From: Atherinomorus stipes
Taxonomy: Eukaryota; Chordata; Actinopteri; Atheriniformes; Atherinidae
DNA length: 64,000 bases
Assembly (NCBI GenBank): GCA_023101725.1
Contig: JALJCO010003880.1
Coordinates: forward strand, 126,312-190,311
Direction: 5' to 3'
Shown: in pieces, positions 52,936 to 64,000 of the stretch
Position numbering within the stretch: the stretch's first letter is position 1
Layout of the letters: each line of letters begins with the position of its first letter
The notes under the pieces: model-generated
Database searches by the model: none
What the model saw: the letters and a program-made list of their open reading frames with translations, nothing else
Told to the model about the DNA's origin: nothing
Position numbers and translations under genes: made by a program

Positions 52936-53335
52936 GGTCCAGTCTCTCCATCTTTCCTCGTTCTCCTCATGGTGGGGGCAGCATCGTCGCTGATCTGCCA
53001 CCATGAAAGGAATGAAGAAGCAGCAGCGACGCAGATGGTGGCAACGACCTTTAAATCAAACGAGCAAGTGTTGAAACCTCTGGCTGGTAGTTTAGGTTAT
53101 CATGACCTCCACCGTTGCCATGGTTACTGTTGTCTGAAACTGGCTTACTAACTTGTAGGTAAACGCTGAACTCTGCAGCACCCCCCCCCCCCCCCCGCTG
53201 GACGTGCTGGGTAACTGTGGCTCTGTTAAAGTGGTTTTAATGGAAGCATCGGTGTTCCTCAGGATTTACTAGGGGAGGGTTCCAGCACGGATCGTTTGAT
53301 CCTGCTTCAGGTTTTCCAGCTCCGCACGCTTCGTT
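52936..53335. other. spacer between two arrays
   Basis: Unique sequence with a C-run of about 17 near 53181-53197. No exon recognised. Confidence 0.55.
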
Positions 53336-56300
53336 TCATCGGTGGCGTTCAGGTTGGTTTCCATCGGTGGCGTTCAGGTTGGTTTCCATGGGTGGAGTTC
53401 AGGTTGGTTTCCATCGGTGGAGTTCAGGTTGGTTTCCATCGGTGACGTTCAGGTTGGTTTCCGTCGGTGGAGTTCAGGTTGGTTTCCATGGGTGGAGTTC
53501 AGGTTGGTTTCCATCAGTGACGTTCAGGTTGGTTTCCGTCGGTGGAGTTCAGGTTGGTTTCCATTGGTGACGTTCAGGTTGGTTTCCGTTGGTGGAGTTC
53601 AGGTTGGTTTCCGTCGGTGGAGTTCAGGTTGGTTTCCATGGGTGGAGTTCAGGTTGGTTTCCATCAGTGACGTTCAGGTTGGTTTCCGTCGGTGGAGTTC
53701 AGGTTGGTTTCCGTCGGTGGAGTTCAGGTTGGTTTCCATCAGTGACGTTCAGGTTGGTTTCCGTCGGTGGAGTTCAGGTTGGTTTCCGTCGGTGGAGTTC
53801 AGGTTGGTTTCCATGGGTGGAGTTCAGGTTGGTTTCCATCAGTGACGTTCAGGTTGGTTTCCGTCGGTGGAGTTCAGGTTGGTTTCCATCAGTGACGTTC
53901 AGGTTGGTTTCCGTCGGTGGAGTTCAGGTTGGTTTCCGTCGGTGGAGTTCAGGTTGGTTTCCATCGGTGGAGTTCAGGTTGGTTTCCGTCGGTGGAGTTC
54001 AGGTTGGTTTCCATCGGTGGAGTTCAGGTTGGTTTCCATCGGTGGAGTTCAGGTTGGTTTCCGTCGGTGGAGTTCAGGTTGGTTTCCGTCGGTGGAGTTC
54101 AGGTTGGTTTCCGTCGGTGGAGTTCAGGTTGGTTTCCATTGGTGACGTTCAGGTTGGTTTCCGTTGGTGGAGTTCAGGTTGGTTTCCGTCGGTGGAGTTC
54201 AGGTTGGTTTCCATCGGTGGAGTTCAGGTTGGTTTCCATCAGTGACGTTCAGGTTGGTTTCCGTCGGTGGAGTTCAGGTTGGTTTCCGTCGGTGGAGTTC
54301 AGGTTGGCTTCCATCGGTGGCGTTCCGGTTGGTTTCCATCGGTGGAGTTCAGGTTGGTTTCCATTGGTGGAGTTCAGGTTGGTTTCCGTCGGTGGAGTTC
54401 AGGTTGGTTTCCATCGGTGGAGTTCAGATTGGTTTCCATCAGTGACGTTCAGGTTGGTTTCCGTCGGTGGAGTTCAGGTTGGTTTCCGTCGGTGGAGTTC
54501 AGGTTGGCTTCCATCGGTGGCGTTCCGGTTGGTTTCCATTGGTGGAGTTCAGGTTGGTTTCCATCGGTGGAGTTCAGGTTGGTTTCCATCGGTGGAGTTC
54601 AGGTTGGTTTCCATCGGTGGAGTTCAGGTTGGTTTCCATCGGTGGAGTTCAGGTTGGTTTCCATCGGTGGCGTTCAGGTTGGTTTCCGTCGGTGGAGTTC
54701 AGGTTGGTTTCCATTGGTGGAGTTCAGGTTGGTTTCCGTCCGTGGAGTTCAGGTTGGTTTCCATCGGTGGAGTTCAGGTTGGTTTCCGTCGGTGGAGTTC
54801 AGGTTGGTTTCCATCGGTGGAGTTCAGGTTGGTTTCCGTCGGTGGCGTTCAGGTTGCTTTCCGTCGGTGGAGTTGAGGTTGGTTTCCATCGGTGGAGTTC
54901 AGGTTGGTTTCCATCGGTGGAGTTCAGGTTGGTTTCCATCGGTGGAGTTCAGGTTGGTTTCCATCGGTGGAGTTCAGGTTGGTTTCCATCGGTGGAGTTC
55001 AGGTTGGTTTCCGTCGGTGGCGTTCAGGTTGGTTTCCGTCGGTGGAGTTCAGGTTGGTTTCCATCGGTGGAGTTCAGGTTGGTTTCCATCGGTGGAGTTC
55101 AGGTTGGTTTCCATCGGTGGAGTTAGGTTGGTTTCCATCGGTGGAGTTCAGGTTGGTTTCCATCGGTGGAGTTCAGGTTGGTTTCCGTCGGTGGAGTTCA
55201 GGTTGGTTTCCGTCGGTGGCGTTCAGGTTGGTTTCCGCCGGTGGAGTTCAGGTTGGTTTCCGTCGGTGGCGTTCAGGTTGGTTTCCGTCGGTGGAGTTCA
55301 GGTTGGTTTCCGTCGGTGGAGTTCAGGTTGGTTTCCGTCGGTGGAGTTCAGGTTGGTTTCCATCGGTGGAGTTCAGGTTGGTTTCCGTTGGTGGAGTTCA
55401 GGTTGGTTTCCGTAGGTGGAGTTCAGGTTGGTTTCCGTTGGTGGCGTTCAGGTTGGTTTCCATCGGTGGAGTTCAGGTTGGTTTCCATCGGTGGCGTTCA
55501 GGTTGGTTTCCGTCGGTGGAGTTCAGGTTGGTTTCCGTCGGTGGAGTTCAGGTTGGTTTCCGTCGGTGGAGTTCAGGTTGGTTTCCGTCGGTGGAGTTCA
55601 GGTTAGTTTCCGTCGGTGGAGTTCAGGTTGGTTTCCGTCGGTGGAGTTCAGGTTGGTTTCCGTCGGTGGAGTTCAGGTTGGTTTCCGTCGGTGGAGTTCA
55701 GGTTGGTTTCCATCGGTGGAGTTCAGGTTGGTTTCCGTCGGTGGCGTTCAGGTTGGTTTCCGTCGGTGGAGTTCAGGTTGGTTTCCGTCGGTGGAGTTCA
55801 GGTTGGTTTCCGTCGGTGGAGTTCAGGTTGGTTTCCATGGGTGGAGTTCAGGTTGGTTTCCATCGGTGGCGTTCAGGTTGGTTTCCGTCGGTGGAGTTCA
55901 GGTTGGTTTCCGTCGGTGGAGTTCAGGTTGGTTTCCGTCGGTGGAGTTCAGGTTGGTTTCCGTCGGTGGAGTTCAGGTTGGTTTCCATCGGTGGAGTTCA
56001 GGTTGGTTTCCGTCGGTGGCGTTCAGGTTGGTTTCCGTCGGTGGAGTTCAGGTTGGTTTCCGTCGGTGGAGTTCAGGTTGGTTTCCATGGGTGGAGTTCA
56101 GGTTGGTTTCCATCGGTGGAGTTCAGGTTGGTTTCCGTTGGTGGAGTTCAGGTTGGTTTCCGTTGGTGGAGTTCAGGTTGGTTTCCGTCGGTGGAGTTCA
56201 GGTTGGTTTCCATCGGTGGAGTTCAGGTTGGTTTCCGTCGGTGGAGTTCAGGTTGGTTTCCGTCGGTGGAGTTCAGGTTGGTTTCCGTCGGTGGAGTTCA

Positions 56301-57530
56301 GGTTGGTTTCCGTCGGTGGAGTTCAGGTTGGTTTCCGTCGGTGGAGTTCAGGTTGGTTTCCATCGGTGGAGTTCAGGTTGGTTTCCATCGGTGGAGTTCA
56401 GGTTGGTTTCCATCGGTGGAGTTCAGGTTGGTTTCCGTCGGTGGAGTTCAGGTTGGTTTCCGTCGGTGGAGTTCAGGTTGGTTTCCATCGGTGGAGTTCA
56501 GGTTGGTTTCCATCGGTGGAGTTCAGGTTGGTTTCCGTCGGTGGAGTTCAGGTTGGTTTCCATCGGTGGAGTTCAGGTTGGTTTCCATCGGTGGCGTTCA
56601 GGTTGGTTTCCATCGGTGGCGTTCAGGTTGGTTTCCATCGGTGGAGTTCAGGTTGGTTTCCATCGGTGGCGTTCAGGTTGGTTTCAATCGGTGGAGTTCA
56701 GGTTGGTTTCCATCGGTGGAGTTCAGGTTGGTTTCCATCGGTGGAGTTCAGGTTGGTTTCCATCGGTGGAGTTCAGGTTGGTTTCCATCAGTGGAGTTCA
56801 GGTTGGTTTCCATCGGTGGAGTTCAGGTTGGTTTCCATCAGTGGAGTTCAGGTTGGTTTCCATCGGTGGAGTTCAGGTTGGTTTCCATCGGTGGCGTTCA
56901 GGTTGGTTTCCGTCGGTGGAGTTCAGGTTGGTTTCCATCGGTGGAGTTCAGGTTGGTTTCCGTCGGTGGCGTTCAGGTTGGTTTCCGTCGGTGGAGTTCA
57001 GGTTGGTTTCCGTCGGTGGAGTTCAGGTTGGTTTCCGTCAGTGGCGTTCAGGTTGGTTTCCGTCGGTGGAGTTCAGGTTGGTTTCCATCGGTGGAGTTCA
57101 GGTTGGTTTCCATCGGTGGAGTTCAGGTTGGTTTCCGTCAGTGGCGTTCAGGTTGGTTTCCGTCGGTGGAGTTCAGGTTGGTTTCCATCGGTGGAGTTCA
57201 GGTTGGTTTCAATCGGTGGAGTTCAGGTTGGTTTCCGTCGGTGGAGTTCAGGTTGGTTTCAATCGGTGGAGTTCAGGTTGGTTTCCGTCGGTGGCGTTCA
57301 GGTTGGTTTCCATCGGTGGAGTTCAGGTTGGTTTCCATCGGTGGAGTTCAGGTTGGTTTCCATCGGTGGAGTTCAGGTTGGTTTCCGTTGGTGGAGTTCA
57401 GGTTGGTTTCCATCGGTGGAGTTCAGGTTGGTTTCCGTTGGTGGAGTTCAGGTTGGTTTCCGTTGGTGGAGTTCAGGTTGGTTTCCATTGGTGGCGTTCA
57501 GGTTGGTTTCCATCGGTGGTGTTCAGGTTG
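53336..57530. repeat. 25-bp minisatellite, about 167 copies
   Basis: The unit is GGTGGAGTTCAGGTTGGTTT plus CCATC or CCGTC. Variants GGTGACG, GGTGGCG and CCATGG are scattered. Because 25 is not a multiple of three and no unit has a stop, plus-strand frames run up to 975 codons. They are artefacts. Confidence 0.98.
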
Positions 57531-58093
57531 GCTCGCTCAGCTTCACTTTGACACACAGCAGTTATACGAGAACGAGCAAGTGGAGTCGAAGGAAAGTGGA
57601 TTGTTTTTATCGCCCCATAAAACTCAGCTGGGACCTGAAACAGAGAGAAAGAAGAAGAAGAAGCGAGTTCGGCCTTCCTGCTTTTGGTCTCAGACAAACA
57701 CCACCCAGTTAGTCAGGCGGGGGTTTGATTACAGGGTTGTTTACGTTCCAGCAGAGCGAGGGAGGGAGGGAGGGAGGGAGAGAGAGAGAGGAGGGGGGGG
57801 AGATGGTTTCCAGATGTGAGGAGGAATTCAGAGAGCGACTCCCTCCTCTTCCTCTTCGCCTGTGTGTGTTATGATGGAGACGCATGAAAACCACAGAAGA
57901 AGAAGAAGGAGGGGTTGTTCTGCAGGAGGGGTGAAGTGATGGGAGTGAGGAAGAGGATGGAAGGAACGGAGGAGCCCCCCCAAAAAACCGGTCTGTGCTG
58001 GTGGAGGAAGCAGCAGCTGTGAGGCGTTCATGGCCGAAGCGTTTATCTGCCTGAACAGATGAAGAGAAGCTGCAGACAGAAGGAGGCCGGATG
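57531..58093. other. spacer between two arrays
   Basis: Mixed sequence with a GGGA/GA purine run (57763-57806) and GAAGAA runs. The continuing frame of the 25-bp array is open here but shows no domain. No exon is supported. Confidence 0.5.
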
Positions 58094-58325
58094 AACGTCC
58101 CCGAACGTCTCTGAGCGTCCCCGAACGTCTCTGAGCGTCCCCAAACGTCTCTGAGCGTCCCCGAACGTCTCTGAGCGTCCCCAAACGTCTCTGAGCGTCC
58201 CCAAACGTCTCTGAACGTCTCTGAACATCTCTGAGCGTCCCCAAACGTCTCTGAGCGTCTCTGAGCGTCCCCGAACGTCTCTGAGTGTCCCGGAACGTCC
58301 CCAAACGTCTCTGAGCGTCTCCGAA
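58094..58325. repeat. 20-bp minisatellite, about 11 copies
   Basis: The unit is CCCGAACGTCTCTGAGCGTC or CCCAAACGTCTCTGAGCGTC. Some units lack part of the sequence. Confidence 0.94.
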
Positions 58326-61300
58326 CCAGCGTCACTCTGATGCTGCGTTCAGGTGCATCAGTGAGGAGGAACCAGCGTCACTCTGATGCTGCGTTCAGGT
58401 GCATCAGTGAGGAGGAACCAGCGTTACTCTGATGCTGCGTTCAGGTGCGTCAGTGAGGAGGAACCAGCGTTACCTGTGGGTAGGGCGCAGTGAGGAGGAA
58501 CCAGCGTTACTCTGATGCTGCGTTCAGGTGCATCAGTGAGGAGGAACCAGCGTCACTCTGATGCTGCATTCAGGTGCATCAGTGAGGAGGAACCGGCGTT
58601 ACTCTGATGCTGCGTTCAGGTGCGTCAGTGAGGAGGAACCAGCGTTACACTGATGCTGCGTTCAGGTGCATCAGTGAGGAGGAACCAGCGTTACTCTGAT
58701 GCTGCGTTCAGGTGCGTCAGTGAGGAGGAACCGGCGTCACTCTGATGCTGCGTTCAGGTGCATCAGTGAGGAGGAACCGGCGTTACTCTGATGCTGCGTT
58801 CAGGTGCATCAGTGAGGAGGAACCGGCGTTACTCTGATGCTGCGTTCAGGTGCGTCAGTGAGGAGGAACCGGCGTCACTCTGATGCTGCGTTCAGGTGCA
58901 TCAGTGAGGAGGAACCGGCGTTACTCTGATGCTGCGTTCAGGTGCATCAGTGAGGAGGAACCGGCGTTACTCTGATGCTGCGTTCAGGTGCGTCAGTGAG
59001 GAGGAACCAGCGTTACTCTGATGCTGCGTTCAGGTGCGTCAGTGAGGAGGAACCAGCGTTACTCTGATGCTGCGTTCAGGTGCATCAGTGAGGAGGAACC
59101 AGCGTTACTCTGATGCTGCGTTCAGGTGCATCAGTGAGGAGGAACCAGCGTCACTCTGATGCTGTGTTCAGGTGCGTCAGTGAGGAGGAACCAGCGTTAC
59201 TCTGATGCTGCGTTCAGGTGCGTCAGTGAGGAGGAACCAGCGTTACTCTGATGCTGCGTTCAGGTGCGTCAGTGAGGAGGAACCAGCGTTACTCTGATGC
59301 TGCATTCAGGTGCATCAGTGAGGAGGAACCAGCGTTACTCTGATGCTGCGTTCAGGTGCATCAGTGAGGAGGAACCAGCGTTACTCTGATGCTGCGTTCA
59401 GGTGCATCAGTAAGGAGGAACCAGCGTTACTCTGATGCTGCGTTCAGGTGCATCAGTGAGGAGGAACCAGCGTTACACTGATGCTGCGTTCAGGTGCATC
59501 AGTGAGGAGGAACCAGCGTCACTCTGATGCTGCGTTCAGGTGCATCAGTGAGGAGGAACCAGCGTTACTCTGATGCTGCGTTCAGGTGCATCAGTGAGGA
59601 GGAACCAGCGTTACTCTGATGCTGCGTTCAGGTGCATCAGTGAGGAGGAACCAGCGTTACTCTGATGCTGCGTTCAGGTGCATCAGTGAGGAGGAACCAG
59701 CGTTACTCTGATGCTGCGTTCAGGTGCATCAGTGAGGAGGAACCAGCGTTACACTGATGCTGCGTTCAGGTGCGTCAGTGAGGTGGAACCAGCGTTACTC
59801 TGATGCTGCGTTCAGGTGCATCAGTGAGGAGGAACCGGCGTTACTCTGATGCTGCGTTCAGGTGCATCAGTGAGGAGGAACCAGCGTCACTCTGATGCTG
59901 CGTTCAGGTGCGTCAGTGAGGAGGAACCAGCGTTACTCTGATGCTGCGTTCAGGTGCATCAGTGAGGAGGAACCAGCGTCACTCTGATGCTGCGTTCAGG
60001 TGCGTCAGTGAGGAGGAACCAGCGTTACTCTGATGCTGCGTTCAGGTGCGTCAGTGAGGAGGAACCAGCGTTACACTGATGCTGCGTTCAGGTGCGTCAG
60101 TGAGGAGGAACCAGCGCTACTCTGATGCTGCGTTCAGGTGCGTCAGTGAGGAGGAACCAGCGTTACTCTGATGCTGCGTTCAGGTGCGTCAGTGAGGAGG
60201 AACCAGAGTTACTCTGATGCTGCGTTCAGGTGCATCAGTGAGGAGGAACCAGCGTCACTCTGATGCTGCGTTCAGGTGCGTCAGTGAGGAGGAACCAGCG
60301 TTACTCTGATGCTGCGTTCAGGTGCATCAGTGAGGAGGAACCAGCGTTACTCTGATGCTGCGTTCAGGTGCATCAGTGAGGAGGAACCAGCGTCACTCTG
60401 ATGCTGCGTTCAGGTGCATCAGTGAGGAGGAACCAGCGTTACTCTGATGCTGCGTTCAGGTGCATCAGTAAGGAGGAACCAGCATCACTGTGATGCTGCA
60501 TTCAGGTGCATCAGTGAGGAGGAACCAGCGTTACTCTGATGCTGCGTTCAGGTGCATCAGTGAGGAGGAACCAGCGTTACTCTGATGCTGCGTTCAGGTG
60601 CATCAGTAAGGAGGAACCAGCATCACTGTGATGCTGCATTCAGGTGCATCAGTGAGGAGGAACCAGCGTTACTCTGATGCTGCGTTCAGGTGCATCAGTG
60701 AGGAGGAACCAGCGTTACTGTGATGCTGCGTTCAGGTGCATCAGTGAGGAGGAACCAGCGTTACTGTGATGCTGCGTTCAGGTGCATCAGTGAGGAGGAA
60801 CCAGCGTTACTCTGATGCTGCGTTCAGGTGCATCAGTGAGGAGGAACCGGCGTTACTCTGATGCTGCGTTCAGGTGCATCAGTGAGGAGGAACCAGCGTC
60901 ACTCTGATGCTGCGTTCAGGTGCGTCAGTGAGGAGGAACCAGCGTTACTCTGATGCTGCGTTCAGGTGCATCAGTGAGGAGGAACCAGCGTCACTCTGAT
61001 GCTGCGTTCAGGTGCGTCAGTGAGGAGGAACCAGCGTTACTCTGATGCTGCGTTCAGGTGCGTCAGTGAGGAGGAACCAGCGCTACTCTGATGCTGCGTT
61101 CAGGTGCGTCAGTGAGGAGGAACCAGCGTTACTCTGATGCTGCGTTCAGGTGCGTCAGTGAGGAGGAACCAGCGTTACTCTGATGCTGCGTTCAGGTGCA
61201 TCAGTGAGGAGGAACCAGCGTTACACTGATGCTGCGTTCAGGTGCGTCAGTGAGGAGGAACCAGCGCTACTCTGATGCTGCGTTCAGGTGCGTCAGTGAG

Positions 61301-64000
61301 GAGGAACCAGCGTTACTCTGATGCTGCGTTCAGGTGCGTCAGTGAGGAGGAACCAGAGTTACTCTGATGCTGCGTTCAGGTGCATCAGTGAGGAGGAACC
61401 AGCGTCACTCTGATGCTGCGTTCAGGTGCGTCAGTGAGGAGGAACCAGCGTTACTCTGATGCTGCGTTCAGGTGCATCAGTGAGGAGGAACCAGCGTTAC
61501 TCTGATGCTGCGTTCAGGTGCATCAGTGAGGAGGAACCAGCGTCACTCTGATGCTGCGTTCAGGTGCATCAGTGAGGAGGAACCAGCGTTACTCTGATGC
61601 TGCGTTCAGGTGCGTCAGTGAGGAGGAACCAGCGTTACTCTGATGCTGCGTTCAGGTGCGTCAGTGAGGAGGAACCAGCGTTACTCTGATGCTGCATTCA
61701 GGTGCATCAGTGAGGAGGAACCAGCGTTACTCTGATGCTGCGTTCAGGTGCATCAGTGAGGAGGAACCAGCGTTACTCTGATGCTGCGTTCAGGTGCATC
61801 AGTAAGGAGGAACCAGCGTTACTCTGATGCTGCGTTCAGGTGCATCAGTGAGGAGGAACCAGCGTTACACTGATGCTGCGTTCAGGTGCATCAGTGAGGA
61901 GGAACCAGCGTCACTCTGATGCTGCGTTCAGGTGCATCAGTGAGGAGGAACCAGCGTCACTCTGATGCTGCGTTCAGGTGCGTCAGTGAGGAGGAACCAG
62001 CGTTACTCTGATGCTGCGTTCAGGTGCGTCAGTGAGGAGGAACCAGCGTTACTCTGATGCTGCGTTCAGGTGCGTCAGTGAGGAGGAACCAGCGTTACTC
62101 TGATGCTGCATTCAGGTGCATCAGTGAGGAGGAACCAGCGTTACTCTGATGCTGCGTTCAGGTGCATCAGTGAGGAGGAACCAGCGTTACTCTGATGCTG
62201 CGTTCAGGTGCATCAGTAAGGAGGAACCAGCGTTACTCTGATGCTGCGTTCAGGTGCATCAGTGAGGAGGAACCGGCGTTACTCTGATGCTGCGTTCAGG
62301 TGCATCAGTGAGGAGGAACCAGCGTCACTCTGATGCTGCGTTCAGGTGCGTCAGTGAGGAGGAACCAGCGTTACTCTGATGCTGCGTTCAGGTGCATCAG
62401 TGAGGAGGAACCAGCGTCACTCTGATGCTGCGTTCAGGTGCGTCAGTGAGGAGGAACCAGCGTCACTCTGATGCTGCGTTCAGGTGCGTCAGTGAGGAGG
62501 AACCAGCGTTACACTGATGCTGCGTTCAGGTGCGTCAGTGAGGAGGAACCAGCGCTACTCTGATGCTGCGTTCAGGTGCGTCAGTGAGGAGGAACCAGCG
62601 TTACTCTGATGCTGCGTTCAGGTGCGTCAGTGAGGAGGAACCAGAGTTACTCTGATGCTGCGTTCAGGTGCATCAGTGAGGAGGAACCAGCGTCACTCTG
62701 ATGCTGCGTTCAGGTGCGTCAGTGAGGAGGAACCAGCGTTACTCTGATGCTGCGTTCAGGTGCGTCAGTGAGGAGGAACCAGCGTTACACTGATGCTGCG
62801 TTCAGGTGCGTCAGTGAGGAGGAACCAGCGTTACTCTGATGCTGCATTCAGGTGCATCAGTGAGGAGGAACCAGCGTTACTCTGATGCTGCGTTCAGGTG
62901 CGTCAGTGAGGAGGAACCAGCGTTACTCTGATGCTGCGTTCAGGTGCATCAGTAAGGAGGAACCAGCGTTACTCTGATGCTGCGTTCAGGTGCATCAGTG
63001 AGGAGGAACCAGCGTTACACTGATGCTGCGTTCAGGTGCATCAGTGAGGAAGAACCAGCGTCACTCTGATGCTGCGTTCAGGTGCATCAGTGAGGAGGAA
63101 CCAGCGTTACTCTGATGCTGCGTTCAGGTGCATCAGTGAGGAGGAACTAGCGTTACTCTGATGCTGCGTTCAGGTGCATCAGTGAGGAGGAACCAGCGTT
63201 ACTCTGATGCTGGGGGCGTTCAGGTGCATCAGTGAGGAGGAACCAGCGTTACTCTGATGCTGCGTTCAGGTGCATCAGTGAGGAGGAACCAGTGTTACAC
63301 TGATGCTGCGTTCAGGTGCGTCAGTGAGGTGGAACCAGCGTTACTCTGATGCTGCGTTCAGGTGCATCAGTGAGGAGGAACCGGCGTTACTCTGATGCTG
63401 CGTTCAGGTGCGTCAGAGAGGAGGAACCAGCGTCACTCTGATGCTGCGTTCAGGTGCGTCAGTGAGGAGGAACCAGCGTTACTCTGATGCTGCGTTCAGG
63501 TGCGTCAGTGAGGAGGAACCAGCGTTACTCTGATGCTGCGTTCAGGTGCGTCAGTGAGGAGGAACCAGCGTTACACTGATGCTGCGTTCAGGTGCGTCAG
63601 TGAGGAGGTACAGCGCTACTCTGATGCTGCGTTCAGGTGCGTCAGTGAGGAGGAACCAGCGTTACTCTGATGCTGCGTTCAGGTGCGTCAGTGAGGAGGA
63701 ACCAGAGTTACTCTGATGCTGCGTTCAGGTGCATCAGTGAGGAGGAACCAGCGTCACTCTGATGCTGCGTTCAGGTGCGTCAGTGAGGAGGAAATCCAGC
63801 GTTACTCTGATGCTGCGTTCAGGTGCATCAGTGATGAGGAATCAGCGTTACACTGGATGCTGCGTTCAGGTGAATCAGTGATGAGGAACCAGCGTTACTC
63901 TGATGCTGCGTTCAGGTGCATCAGTGAGGTGGAACCAGCGTCACAATGATGCTGCGTTCAGGTGCATCAGTTTTGAGGAACCAGCGTTACGCTGATGCTG
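58326..64000. repeat. 46-bp minisatellite, about 123 copies, runs off the window
   Basis: The unit core is GGAGGAACCAGCGTTACTCT, then GATGCTGCGTTCAGGTGCAT and CAGTGA. Main variants are CGTCAC, ACACTG, CGCTAC, CAGAGTT, GGTGCGTC and ACCGGCG. Units abut, with higher-order blocks. The last 300 bp are more divergent, as at an array edge. Confidence 0.98.

Noticed and set aside
51311..53004. Frames up to 479 codons across the 17-bp array
   Set aside because: Repeat translation (WNRTLSGTGPSVEPD and REGPVPRMVRFH types) open on both strands.
53342..57819. Plus-strand frames up to 975 codons (SVEFRLVSIGGVQVGF type)
   Set aside because: 25-bp array without stops. All three plus frames give the same peptide set in rotation, as expected for a unit not divisible by three.

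Overview
The window is eukaryotic and looks like a ray-finned fish (teleost). It holds two vertebrate genes split into short exons with GT-AG introns. Its DNA transposons are Tc1-like and hAT-like, and it is exceptionally rich in minisatellites. No bacterial, phage or organellar genes are visible. The species cannot be named from the sequence.

Layout: positions 1 to 32770 are covered by a minus-strand gene, iduronate-2-sulfatase (ids). Ten coding exons were placed by splice sites, reading frame and residue conservation. They encode 458 residues, from the signal peptide to about four fifths of the protein. The last coding exon lies beyond the left edge. Exons 2 to 7 have exactly the lengths of human IDS exons 2 to 7 (137, 178, 89, 201, 171 and 127 bp). 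The part encoded by one terminal exon in human is cut here by at least two extra introns. Next comes a gap of about 1.08 kb between start codons. A head-to-head plus-strand gene follows, the scavenger mRNA-decapping enzyme dcps (33849 to 42788). It has six coding exons and 330 residues, with the HIT motif and all cap-binding residues checked intact, and a polyadenylation signal at 44122.

From about 44.2 kb to the end no gene is proven. The best candidate is a first coding exon at 47498-47562 that begins MSWFRALRDDF and ends at a strong donor. Its family was not recognised.

Tandem repeats fill roughly 60 percent of the window by hand-estimated boundaries. There are at least 18 different arrays, with units from 6 to 94 bp, in the ids introns, dcps intron 4, the dcps 3' UTR and the right-hand flank. 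Many units are free of stop codons, so the arrays give long repetitive reading frames in several frames at once. None is believed to be a protein. Several arrays sit inside transposable elements. One 94-bp array is an amplified piece of a Tc1-like transposase gene, one lies between the ends of an hAT-like MITE, and one lies between inverted-repeat arms. Other mobile elements include a MITE with an 8-bp target duplication, a MITE inserted into a minisatellite, a MITE with long GC-rich ends, and a Tc1-type MITE.

The two genes are not functionally linked: one makes a lysosomal hydrolase and the other an mRNA-decay enzyme. No new multi-gene system is visible. The unusual biology is structural: two widely needed genes interrupted by very large, recently rearranged minisatellites, some born from transposons, and a triplicated exon-intron junction in ids.
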